Positions 1-7,973 of a DNA stretch of 20,348 nucleotides are shown in pieces; position 1 is the first letter of the stretch; each line of letters opens with the position of its first letter. Below the pieces are notes generated by a model that did not search any database, was not told the origin of the DNA, and worked only from the letters and a program-made list of their open reading frames with translations. Source of the DNA: Chara braunii (lineage: Eukaryota; Streptophyta; Charophyceae; Charales; Characeae); assembly GCA_003427395.1 (NCBI GenBank), contig BFEA01000104.1:242501-262848 (forward strand), in the 5' to 3' direction. Position numbers and translations under genes: made by a program.

Positions 1-386
1 GCGGTGATTGTTTTATGGTCAAAACGATTTTTCCAATTTTTTGTGTTATTTTTCCTGAAGCGATCACCAGCAATCCTATAGGACCCTAAAATTGCAGACT
101 CTGAAACTCATTCTTTGGAGAAGGAAAAATCGTGGCAGTTGGAGTACTTTTCCCGTTGACCTACATACGACGCTGTGGTAAAACTGGATTATGCAAGGAA
201 TCGGCGCGGTGATTGTTTTATGGTCAAAACGATTTTTCCAAGTTTTTGTGTTATTTTTCCTGGAAAGATCACGAGCAAACCTACGGGACCCTAAAGTTGC
301 AGACTCTGAGACGCGTTCTTTGGAGCGGGAAAAATCGCGGCAGTTGGAGTACTTTTCCCGTCATCCCACAAACGACGCTGGGTGAG
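1..386. repeat. 205-bp tandem duplication, two diverged copies
   Basis: The sequence starting at base 1 (GCGGTGATTGTTTTATGGTC) recurs at about base 206 and can be followed to about 386, where the second copy stops matching. The copies differ by scattered substitutions and small indels, so the duplication is not recent. The window starts inside the array, so more copies may lie to the left. The second copy ends at GCTGGGTGAGTG, which resembles a 5' splice site, but no coding frame supports an exon. No gene is recognised from 1 to 600. Confidence 0.9.
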
Positions 387-608
387 TGTGACACTGTGTG
401 TTTGCTGTAATCAGGAGCCTCCCAAGCGTGCACACGTTCATCTTCCTCTACAGAGATATACATATCATCGTGTTGTTTTCGTCAGAATTCTTTGTGTGAC
501 TTTGTCAGTTTGCAGCGCAGATCTCAACGGATGAAACTCTACTAGTGCATTGTCATTGGGCAATCATAGCGATCGGTTGAGAGAGTGAACGACAAACCGC
601 AGGGGGGG

Positions 609-712
609 AAGAGACACACACACACAGACACACAGAGAGACACACACACACCGACATAGAGAGAGACACACACACACACACACAGTGAGAGACAGATTGA
701 GAGAGAATTCTA
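609..712. repeat. CA/GA microsatellite
   Basis: Runs of CA dinucleotides alternate with GAGAGA runs across about 100 bases. This is a compound simple-sequence repeat, common in eukaryotic non-coding DNA. Nothing suggests that it is transcribed or functional. Confidence 0.9.
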
Positions 713-802
713 GTTTTGACTTTGCTATTCTTTTATTTATTTACTATTGCTGTTTATTTCCTAAAATCAATTTCTGTAAACTTGTGGATATCATCCCTAC
801 AG

Positions 803-870
803 GTCGCCGAGGACCTCGGAAGCGGGCGCGGCGAAGTGACAGGCGCCGTAGCCCATGGCTTCAGCGAACG
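803..870 (+). CDS. candidate short internal exon (22 codons)
   Basis: A pyrimidine-rich, AT-rich stretch ends in CTACAG at 797-802 and is followed by a GC-rich 68-base block. That block ends exactly at GTAGGT (871-876), a good 5' splice-site match. Read from base 803 the block is open and gives VAEDLGSGRGEVTGAVAHGF followed by SER; a second frame is also open but is only an arginine-rich string. The composition switches sharply at both proposed boundaries, as expected of an exon in an AT-rich intron context. No partner exon was identified and the product is unknown. DLGSGRG resembles the SAM-binding motif I of methyltransferases, but one short exon cannot establish that. Confidence 0.3.
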
Positions 871-1578
871 GTAGGTAGCCCCTCCCCGGGTTCTCTCCCA
901 ACAGCGTGAAAGCAAGATGGGAGAAGAGAGAGAGAGAAGAAGAAACAGTTACGGGGAAAGAGAAAAAGGAGGGAGAAGGGAAGGAAGCCGCGGGAAGGAG
1001 CGAAGCGGGGGACAGAGAGGAAGAAGCTTTTGCATGCATGGCGTTGTCAACGAAAAAAAAAAAAAAAAGGCACCGAAACAGCTACAGCTTGCTTTTATCA
1101 TAATTCACCACATCCGCGCGCAAAAAAGCGACGCGGGAAAAGAAAATCTTACGCCTATTCGTATTTACGCAAAACATTCGAGAGTTTTCCCCGACGCGCC
1201 CAAGAACATTCATGCACCCAAAAAGGACACGTCGAAGTTCCGCTTATCCCGGAATTCCCAACCACTGAGCCCAATCCCAGTGCGCTCGCTAAGGCGCACA
1301 TGAATTCCCATGTATTTCCCGATTTTGCAAGCAAAGAAAAACATAACTCGTTAGTTGAAAAAGCTCTCCAAAAAGGAAAATGCGACACTCGAAACCGGCA
1401 CCCGAAAGCAAGAAATCGAAACGGGGCCTTCCTGGGGTTGGTATGATGCAAGCAAAAGAAAGGATACGAAAGATAGCACGGGGTCGGGGAGTGGTTCGTC
1501 ACATATGTGACGCACAGGGGGTTCCAAAATTATGCGATCTCCTGATTGCACGTCACGACAAAAAAAGAAAAGGGGAGA
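871..1578. other. purine-rich non-coding DNA with a poly(A) run
   Basis: About 913-1030 is strongly purine-rich on the plus strand (repeated GAGAGA, GAAGG and GGGAA), followed by a 16-base A run at 1053-1068. Open frames here run on several frames of both strands at once, as biased composition produces, and none resembles a known protein. I see no gene. Confidence 0.6.
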
Positions 1579-1911
1579 TCAGAGTGATGCATGAGGAAAC
1601 AACAGAGCAGAAGGAAGTACAAGGAACGATAACTTGAGCCTCGGATGAGATGACGACAACATCTGTGGCAAGATCTCTGCAGCCCTGTCAAATGCAACCC
1701 TCTGCCTCATGGAGATCGTCCAGGTGACGCCATCATGGTCCACCCGATCTCCGTGTGCTCTGCATCCTTGCTCGTTGCCGTCCGTCGAATCAGCGTGTAG
1801 GTTGACGTCATCATCGATGGCGTGATCTTCGTGAAGCTTACTGATTCGAGGTGGGGTGTCAAGTGAATAAGATCTACCACCGCCTAGTTGGAATAGGCCA
1901 GTAGAGGCGGT
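1579..1911 (-). pseudogene. open frame downstream of the element ORFs, start codon lacking
   Basis: On the minus strand a frame is open from just after a TGA at 1912-1914 to a TGA at 1579-1581, about 110 codons. It reads through an acidic, His/Asp-rich stretch (KLHEDHAIDDDVNLHADSTD) to a more ordinary segment (WTISMRQRVAFDRAAEILPQ). It has no ATG near its beginning. It overlaps the end of the ORF at 1874-2587 in another frame, so it could be the shifted continuation of that protein or a separate exon. Product unknown. Coding character is inferred from composition only. Confidence 0.35.
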
Positions 1912-2587
1912 TCATGTCGGGGATCTCGCGAGGATGACGGGGAGGGGGTGGGGGTAGGAAGCGATTCATCTCTTCCATCGTCACCGGGAGTTCCTCGTAT
2001 CGGATGATCCGGTGGAAGCGGGGGAAATGATCACCACTGCGGGGGAGGGAAGCGAGGTAATCGTGATAGAAGGAGGAGAGGGTGCGAAAAAGTGCCGCTC
2101 GAAAGTTCTCGAAGTGGCGACAGGCGGGGATTGTCCCGGTGGCAACGCAGTAGACTTCTACGACGTTGCTTTGCTCCCATGCCGCGCTAAAAAGCAGGAG
2201 ATGCCAACAGAATGTGGGAGCAGCAGACCGAAGGGAGGCGTGGGGGTGGACTGTGGCGAGTAGACGGGTAGAATAAAAGCCGCGGAAGATATGGGGATGG
2301 AAAGGATGGGAAGGGAAGGTGACGGGGGTGCGGATCTGCTCGAGGGTGAGGAAATCAAGAGGTCGGCGGGACAGCGTCCGAGGACGAAGGCCTATCGCCC
2401 GCATCGGTACGTGGGCGAACTGGGGGACGGGTGGAGCTGGAGGAGGAGGGGGATCGGCGTCGTCTCCGTTGCGTGGTACTTGAGGTGGCGGCTGCAAGGC
2501 CGCCATCGTCGGGCCTCGGCGGCTCTGGATCCCTGATGCGCAAGCTATCCTCGCTGGCGCACTCCAGCTGGCGCTTCCTAGCGGCAA
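1874..2587 (-). pseudogene. C-terminal segment of a post-integrase protein (fragment)
   Basis: This 237-codon minus-strand frame partly overlaps the acidic ORF at 2355-3035 in a different frame. Its upstream third is low-complexity and proline-rich (PPPPPAPPVPQF). The more convincing part begins near LDFLTLEQIRTPVTFPSHPF, with aromatic-rich sequence typical of a folded domain (HPHIFRGFYSTRLLATVHP, FENFRAALFRTLSSFYHDYL), then a proline-rich tail. It ends at a TAG. The likely reading is that the acidic protein continues into this frame after a frameshift or splice within about 2355-2587. I do not recognise the domain. The position downstream of an integrase suggests a retroelement-encoded extra protein. 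Confidence 0.45.
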
Positions 2588-3371
2588 TTTCTTCGCGTTT
2601 TTGCGCTGCTTCCGGATCTTCTGTCTCCGTTACCGTACGCGTCGCTTCCTCCGGCAGGGCTTCCCTCTCGGACCCTGTTCCCTCTTCTTCCTCTTCCACC
2701 TCACTCAGCTCGCCCTCGTTATGTTCACTATGGCTTCCCTCCTCTGATGTTTCCTCGTCGTTGTCTTCTTCTTTGTCGTTGTCGTTGATCACCACTTCTT
2801 CTGCCCTCGGGTAGAAGGCGTGAGGGATGATGTCGTATGGATTCAGATACTCCTGCCGCGATGGTAGCGTATCCTCGTCCCTAGGTTCCTCCAAGCACGA
2901 AGTCCACTGAAGGTACGGATCCAAGGATCGCTCGAAAATGTACGGAGCAGGACTGTTGTCTCTCTGAAAGTAGATGTCGGGCGAGAGATCGTCTGCCAAT
3001 TGTACGATCAGTGCGATGAGCTCCTGTGCAATCAACTAACGGCGACCCGGTTGTACCGATCCAAAGAGGAATCCAATAAGATCTCCTTCCGCGTTAGTCT
3101 TCCAACCCTGTATGATCAATAGTTCCGGATTCTCGATCCACGTGGGATGCTCGACAGTGCCCGTCCACTTCACCTGTACTCGGGTCACGCACAAGGACAG
3201 CTCCTCAAAAGTCTCACGCCACACTCGCCAATGTCCGGGATGGATAAGGGGGACCGAAAGAGGTTCGAATGAGAAGGAGAGAGAAGGGTGAAGATCGGAT
3301 TGCCAGAAGGTAGGGAAGAAAGAGGGAAGACCAAGGGTAGAGAGCGGAGCGAGAAGATTGGCGTGGTTCAT
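2355..3371 (-). pseudogene. post-integrase ORF with acidic linker, interrupted by one in-frame TAG
   Basis: One minus-strand frame runs from 3371 to a TGA at 2355, broken only by a TAG at 3036-3038. Before the TAG it encodes about 110 residues including HPGHWRVWRETFEELSLCVT and VKWTGTVEHPTWIENPELLI, which look like a compact domain. After it come about 226 residues: a leucine/isoleucine-rich start (LIAQELIALIVQLADDL), a Glu/Asp/Ser-rich linker (EEDNDEETSEEGSHSEHNEG), a basic-acidic charged stretch, and a Ser/Arg tail. The text on both sides of the TAG reads as one protein. Its ATG at 3371 overlaps the TGA ending the preceding ORF, which more likely marks an old frameshift than translational coupling. 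No known family recognised. Confidence 0.5.
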
Positions 3372-3850
3372 TGGGGATGGGGGAAGGGGACGAGGGTTGG
3401 AATCGCAACTGGCTGCTCGCGCGGTGCTCGGCGAATGCCGTCAAGGTCCGATGCAGAGATCGGAATAATGTTATATCCTTCTCGAGCGAGGATGTGCTGC
3501 CATACGTTGGACACTTGATCCGTCCACTCGCGTAGTGAGGCCAAGATCACGGTATGCCTTTGCGGATTGACCGAGTTGATGTCACCGGTGAATACCGCCG
3601 CTGTGGTGACGTGGCTTGTTCTGGGACCCGCTCGCCGATGAGCTGCAATAACCTCCGCGAATACTATCGCTCGAGGGCTTCCTTCTATCCGAAATGCGGC
3701 GGCAGCACAGATACCTTCGTCGCAGAAGAATCGCATCAAACGGCGGAGATCCGTATTGAGCCGAGGATGACAAACTTGCCAGATCTCTGAGATGTCGCCA
3801 CGCGGCTGCCGCAGCTGTGCGTCAAGAACCCGCTCCGTAACAAAACTCAT
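3368..3850 (-). pseudogene. post-integrase ORF, N-terminal segment (MSFVTERVL...)
   Basis: The best start is the ATG at 3850, giving a protein beginning MSFVTERVLDAQLRQPRGDI and ending at a TGA at 3368, about 160 residues. The listed frame extends upstream to 4090, but that part overlaps the integrase C-terminal reading in another frame and is Ser/Pro/Arg-rich, so I exclude it. Middle segments (EIWQVCHPRLNTDLRRLMRF, NPQRHTVILASLREWTDQVS) have the mixed composition of a folded domain. This ORF, 2355-3371 and 1874-2587 follow in order on one strand and may once have been one protein of roughly 600 residues encoded after integrase. The family is unknown to me; extra ORFs 3' of integrase are known in some plant Ty3/gypsy lineages. 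Confidence 0.45.
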
Positions 3851-3902
3851 GGTGAGGTCGGAGAGGAGGACGAGGGACAAGAGGGAGGAAAAGGAGAGAG
3901 GG

Positions 3903-4749
3903 TTAGATCGTCGTCGTTTTCCTCGCTTTCCGAAGGAGACAGAGGTAGGAGGTATGTCGGACGATGGGGACGGAGCTATGGCTGGCGCTAGCCTCTGGTG
4001 CGATGCGCACCGTGTGAGCGCCGTTGGGTCCAAGTTCGACAGCGCGAAAACAGCCAAAGAATTTGGGAGCGAGTTTCCGGTCACGTGCACATTTACGTAC
4101 CTGCACTAGGTCCCCCAATTTATTAGTACTGCGGCTCAGCATTTCCATTTCGAGCCTCATAGCTGCGGACCTGTCTATCGTGGGCCAGTTCGGTCATCCT
4201 TTGCCTTTTCTGGGCTAGCTTCGGAACGGCCCATTCCATTAAGTCGGCGTACCTCTTGGCCTTGGCTTTGAGGGCCGCACGCGTGTCTCTACCCGTTGCT
4301 TCGGCAATTTCCTAGTTACCCCGGTAATCGACACAGGGGAGGCTATTAGTTCGAAGCTGAAAGGGGGTGAACCCCGTAGACTCGTGAGGGGTGGCCCGGT
4401 GGATCCCGACGATCTGATATACGATTTCGGGCCAAGGACGCATGTCTTGTGCCGCTAAGTTTCTGCGAAGGGCGGTTTTTATCATACTGTTGACATTCTC
4501 GGCCAACCCGTTCGACTGAGATACGTGGGGTGTTGTATGTCGGAGCGTGACGCCCCTTCGTGCAAGTAGTTCTTCTACCTCACCTTTAAACTCAGATCCA
4601 TTGTCGGTTAAAATCTCTTCGGTATGTAAATGGGTATACAAAAATCGTTCGATGTACATGGCTATTTCTGCAGCCTTTCGGGTCTTACAGGGATTGACTT
4701 CGATGTACTTGGAGAAGTGGTCAATTAATACTAAACATGGCTTAAGCAC
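3903..4749 (-). pseudogene. Ty3/gypsy-type integrase, 5'-truncated and broken
   Basis: Residues 5-130 of the frame starting at 4749 form a retroviral integrase core (rve fold). They carry the catalytic D-D-E residues: Asp10 in LIDHFSKY, Asp49 in LTDNGSEF and Glu84 in SQSNGLAENVN. There are 34 residues between the second Asp and the Glu, one fewer than the usual 35. HRATPHESTGFTPFQL is the conserved core end. A TAG at 4312-4314 breaks the frame, which then continues into a basic helical stretch (KAKAKRYADLMEWAVPKLAQ). Another frame (4160-3903) carries the C-terminal GPY/F-like barrel (KLGDLVQVRK, RKLAPKFFGCFRAVEL). So there is at least one stop and one frameshift. The zinc-binding N-terminus, RNase H and reverse transcriptase are absent: sequence upstream of 4750 is a repeat array. 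No LTR or polypurine tract was recognised. Confidence 0.85.
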
Positions 4750-4754
4750 ATGCA

Positions 4755-5301
4755 GAAGTGTGTTGAGATCCGTACTTGTGAAACTTTATAAATGATATCC
4801 CAAATGAGGAAGCGTGTTCAAACCCGTACATGTTAGGCACGCCGCACGGAAACCTTGTGTGGAAGTGTGCCAGGATCCTTACTTGCTGAACTTCAAAAAC
4901 ATGGCACTGCTGGGAATCCTGTGCGGAAGTGTGCTGGGATCCGTACTTGTTAAACTTCATAAATGAATAACGACAGGCACGCCCATCAGGGAACCCTGTG
5001 CGGAAGTGTGCTGGAAGCCTTACTTGCTGAACTTCATAAATATGCCGTGAATCTTGTGCCGAAGTGTGTCGGAATCCGCACTTGTTAAATTTCATAAACG
5101 AATAACGACAGGCACGCGCATCAGGGAACCCTGTGTGGAAGTGTGTTGGGATCCGTACTTGTTAAACTTCAATTCCATAATTGTGACGAACAACGTGTCA
5201 TGATTGCATCCTCGTTGGATACTTATATTAGAAGACGTAGAGTAGCGACAGGCACGCCCATCCGGGATGCCTATGCGATAGTGTGTCGGGAGCCACACTT
5301 G
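4755..5301. repeat. array of degenerate 24-bp boxes (about 8)
   Basis: About eight copies share a GAAGTGTG start, a GGGATCCG-like core and an ACTTG end, starting near 4755, 4809, 4862, 4926, 5003, 5061, 5138 and 5277. Most are followed by a spacer like TTAAACTTCATAAA. A larger unit containing CGACAGGCACGCCCATC recurs near 4971, 5106 and 5249. The box is clearly related to the 24-bp palindrome between 7 and 18 kb (same core, similar ends) but its outer arms have diverged. The protein readings of this array (for example QQVRLPAHFRTGFPDG repeats) are by-products of the repeat. Confidence 0.8.
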
Positions 5302-5959
5302 TCAAACTTTAAGTTTGTGAATGTGATGAGCAAGGGTTCATGATTGAATCCTTGTTGGATAATACTATTTTTTTTTTTTATGCGTGAGTTGTACATGCAT
5401 GGCTATCGTCTCGTCCGAGGCGGTTGTCTGGATGTTGTAGAGATTNAGACTTCTTTAGAAGTACAAACAGTAACTGTTATTTTTGACATACAATTTATTT
5501 TTCCTGGTCAAGAACGTAAAATTGTTGGTCACATGTAATTCAGGCGGTCACAAGTACATGATTGTCTATGAACACAAGAGACGTGATGTCACTGGTCTTT
5601 CACTCTTTGCATAACGAACCTCACACCCACACACTCGCCGAGATTTGTCTTGCATCCACACTCCAATTCGTCATGTCGCACCACACACACGAATATCATT
5701 TTGAGGTGAATTATATGCACAACTTTGGATGAACTGGACACAACTTTGCAACGAGGACTGCAATGCGATGAATGTAATGACACGACAGACGAGCCGGACG
5801 TGACAGAGATTCCGAAGGCAATAGGCGACACCAAACTGACGGTCAACATACCAAGGACAACTCAAACTCGCAACACTGAAAGAAAGTAATATCATTGTGA
5901 AAGTGACAGTTAAAATATGAAATATTATGAAACAGAAGTTTGCAAATCAATCGAATCCA
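5302..5959. other. AT-rich spacer without recognised gene; contains an N
   Basis: This stretch holds a T-rich run at about 5368-5380, one undetermined base at 5446, and short open frames with no recognisable domain. It lies downstream of the Ulp1-like frame on the minus strand and could include its 3' flank. The lone N may mark an assembly join, so continuity across it should not be assumed. Confidence 0.5.
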
Positions 5960-6751
5960 TCAAAGACAACGACATTCCAAGATACATGATGCCAGTTGTC
6001 GTCTAATATACAAAATATTTTTACAAGAGAATTTGAAAGGCGGTCGATCGCCACGTTGCAAAAATGTCGCAAACATCAACATAAACACCCCGCAACTAAC
6101 TCCATCCACTTGTCTTGGAACTCTTTCTATAACAACATTTGCTGCCACCGACTTCCAGCGCCTGCACGACCGCCTATTTGATGTTTGACATTCCAAATAT
6201 TGTACGATCAACTCGAAAACACTAAGGTAATAACTAGAATCGGCTACAACGCAAGGAAAAGAATAAAAAATCTCAAGAACATTATCTCTCAAGCTCACGG
6301 AAAGGAGGATCCAATGATCATTATCTTTGAGGACTGGAACAAAGATAATATCATATTCAAGCAGATCCACGTTTTTAGCCCATCTTTCCACCCCGCCGTG
6401 CCCTTGAAGTTGTAGTTTACTGAAGAAGAAACAATTAAAGGTGAAGACTCGAAGGCCTGGCGGGATGTCACTTGTCCTATATGCGGTCGTTCCTAATAGC
6501 GCCATGTAGAAGTTGACCACGTCATCATTCACCCTGCCGTCGGTAAGTGAGAGGGTGAGAATATCCTTCGCTGCAATTCGCAACTGACCATCGCAGAGGG
6601 TCGAGAGTACAGTGTCAGGTGGCACCAAGCCTCGTTCAATGTCGTCCAAAACCCGCAAGCTTCCAATCGCAGTCACTGCTGCTCCAGGTGTCGTAGCCCG
6701 CACTGCACAACATCGAGCAAAGGACAGGGGGGGAAGTGAGAAACGGAACAC
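5960..6751 (-). pseudogene. Ulp1/SENP-like (C48) cysteine protease domain, catalytic Asp lost
   Basis: The 263-codon frame matches the order of C48 motifs that process SUMO-like modifiers. They are: a substrate-channel segment (LTDGRVNDDVVNFYMALL, about residues 70-86), FNCFFFSKL (105-113), DHWILLSVSL with catalytic His146, an IFYSF strand (161-165), Gln214, and GVSCGVFM with catalytic Cys220. The strand normally carries the catalytic Asp in a YDS context, but here Tyr163 replaces it. The usual Asp before the Cys is Ser219. The frame ends in TGA. Its upstream limit at 6751 is a GTG, not a credible start. TTTGCTCGATGTTGTGCAG near 6700-6720 could be a 3' splice site, so the true exon may begin there. 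Ulp1 domains occur in host proteins and in some plant Mutator and CACTA transposons; the context favours a mobile-element remnant. Confidence 0.75.
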
Positions 6752-7058
6752 TAAGGATTCTCCTTCATCGCACGACGAGTAGCTAAGTATTTCTCATACA
6801 TGGCCTGACCCCTAGTCACAGATCGTGGATATGTCCCTTTCTCTGGGGCAGAAGGGAAAGACACTCCTCAATGGCAATGGCATGCTCCTTCTTCCCGATT
6901 TCGACATCAACCCCTGACGCCTTTAACATGTCCTTGTGTTTTGTCGTCAACCCCGGGACTGTATGCAATATGTATTCCGGATATTTAGAGGGCCTCCGTG
7001 TTTGAGACGATCCTACCCCTGTACAACAGAAGAAAGACAAAACGGAAAGTGAATACAC
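6752..7058 (-). pseudogene. upstream fragment(s) linked to the Ulp1-like gene
   Basis: Two short minus-strand readings in different frames lie immediately upstream of the Ulp1-like domain. One (7058-6816) contains KYPEYILHTVPGLTTKHKDM and KKEHAIAIEECLSLLPQRK. The next, shifted, contains RGQAMYEKYLATRRAMKENP and runs into a TAG at 6751-6753. Both have plausible protein composition, so they may be the broken or spliced N-terminal part of the same gene. I recognise no domain in either. With the Ulp1 reading, three successive pieces use three different frames, which argues for decay or introns. Confidence 0.35.
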
Positions 7059-7650
7059 GTTTCCGAAGAAGAACCCGACGAAACGACAATTAAAGGACCA
7101 CGAAATCTAAAAGACGCAGGACCCATGCAATTACAGAACCCCGTCATGCCATGAGAGTGCGAGAGAGAGAACTTCCGCACGAGCCACGTTGCAAAACGAA
7201 ATGAGTGGTGCACTCGAGCTCGACACCCCCGCCCTTCAGAAGGGAAAAGCACATCAAGTCACAGAAGCGGAAGACAAACATCTCTGAAGTCCAGATGCCG
7301 ACGGACTTTTCCAACCCTGGGAGATGACCCAACCCCTGTGCAACCGAAGAAAGAGAAAACGAAAAATGAACTCACATAATCCAAGACGAATCCGATGAAA
7401 ACGACAACTCAAGAACCACGAAATGTAGAAGACGCAGGACCTACCTATTTACAAAGCCCCGTTTAGCCATGAGAGAGATAGAGAATGTTTCCGCGCAGGC
7501 CCCGCTGGAAAACAAAAGGAGCAGTGCGTTCGACCTCGACACCCTCGCCCTTCAGAAGAGAAAACCTCAACAAGCCACAAACCCGGAGGCCAAACATTTG
7601 TGAAGTCAGGATTCCGGCGGACTTTTCCCAATCGAGGCACCAAAAGAGTA
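7015..7650. repeat. 317-bp tandem duplication ending in a 24-bp box
   Basis: The block starting ACCCCTGTACAACAGAAGAA at about 7015 recurs at about 7332 as ACCCCTGTGCAACCGAAGAA. The two run in parallel through shared blocks such as GACGCAGGACC, CATGAGAG, CGCCCTTCAGAAG and a final degenerate box (7286-7309 and 7602-7625). Open frames here (for example minus 7449-7793) run through the repeat and are not credible genes. From 7650 to 7940 I see no gene and only one further partial box near 7675. Confidence 0.8.
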
Positions 7651-7944
7651 ACCGCGTTACGCAGCGGCCTTGGCAGTGCGAATCCCGGCGGACTAAAACC
7701 ACCACTCATTCCGAAAAAGAAACACCATCCTTCCATTATGTGAGGGAACGCTTCAACAAAAACACACATGTTTTTGTCTCGTACGCCCTGCACACGACCA
7801 GTGACCTGGCCGACTCACAGGATGGTCGTTCACATGTACTTGGAAGTTTGAAGGAGTGGTGGCTGTAGCATGTCAGCATCAGGAACTCCCCGCATCGACA
7901 GACACTGCGGTCACTGACGCGCAGACAGAGTGGCGTTTGTCACT

Positions 7945-7950
7945 GCTTAC
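7945..7950 (-). other. candidate 5' splice site
   Basis: On the minus strand the sequence CTG is followed by GTAAGC, a good donor match. It would end a minus-strand frame (8170-7940) that reads TSPKKTAAGTRALDVLALPA and KERRDKPTG. That frame differs from the long ORF 7974-9200 and could be its continuation after a frameshift. No acceptor downstream was identified, so this stays tentative. Confidence 0.25.
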
Positions 7951-7973
7951 CAGTTGGTTTGTCTCTCCGCTCC

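Noticed and set aside
1-386. LTR of the retroelement at 1.6-4.75 kb
   Set aside because: The two copies are tandem, 205 bases apart, with no TG...CA ends, primer-binding site or polypurine tract, and no copy lies on the other side of the integrase.
803-870. SAM-dependent methyltransferase motif I (DLGSGRG)
   Set aside because: A seven-residue resemblance in a 22-codon candidate exon is too little to assign a family.
3368-3371. ATGA start-stop overlap as translational coupling
   Set aside because: In a eukaryotic, decayed element this is more simply an old frameshift within one protein; there is no other sign of polycistronic translation.
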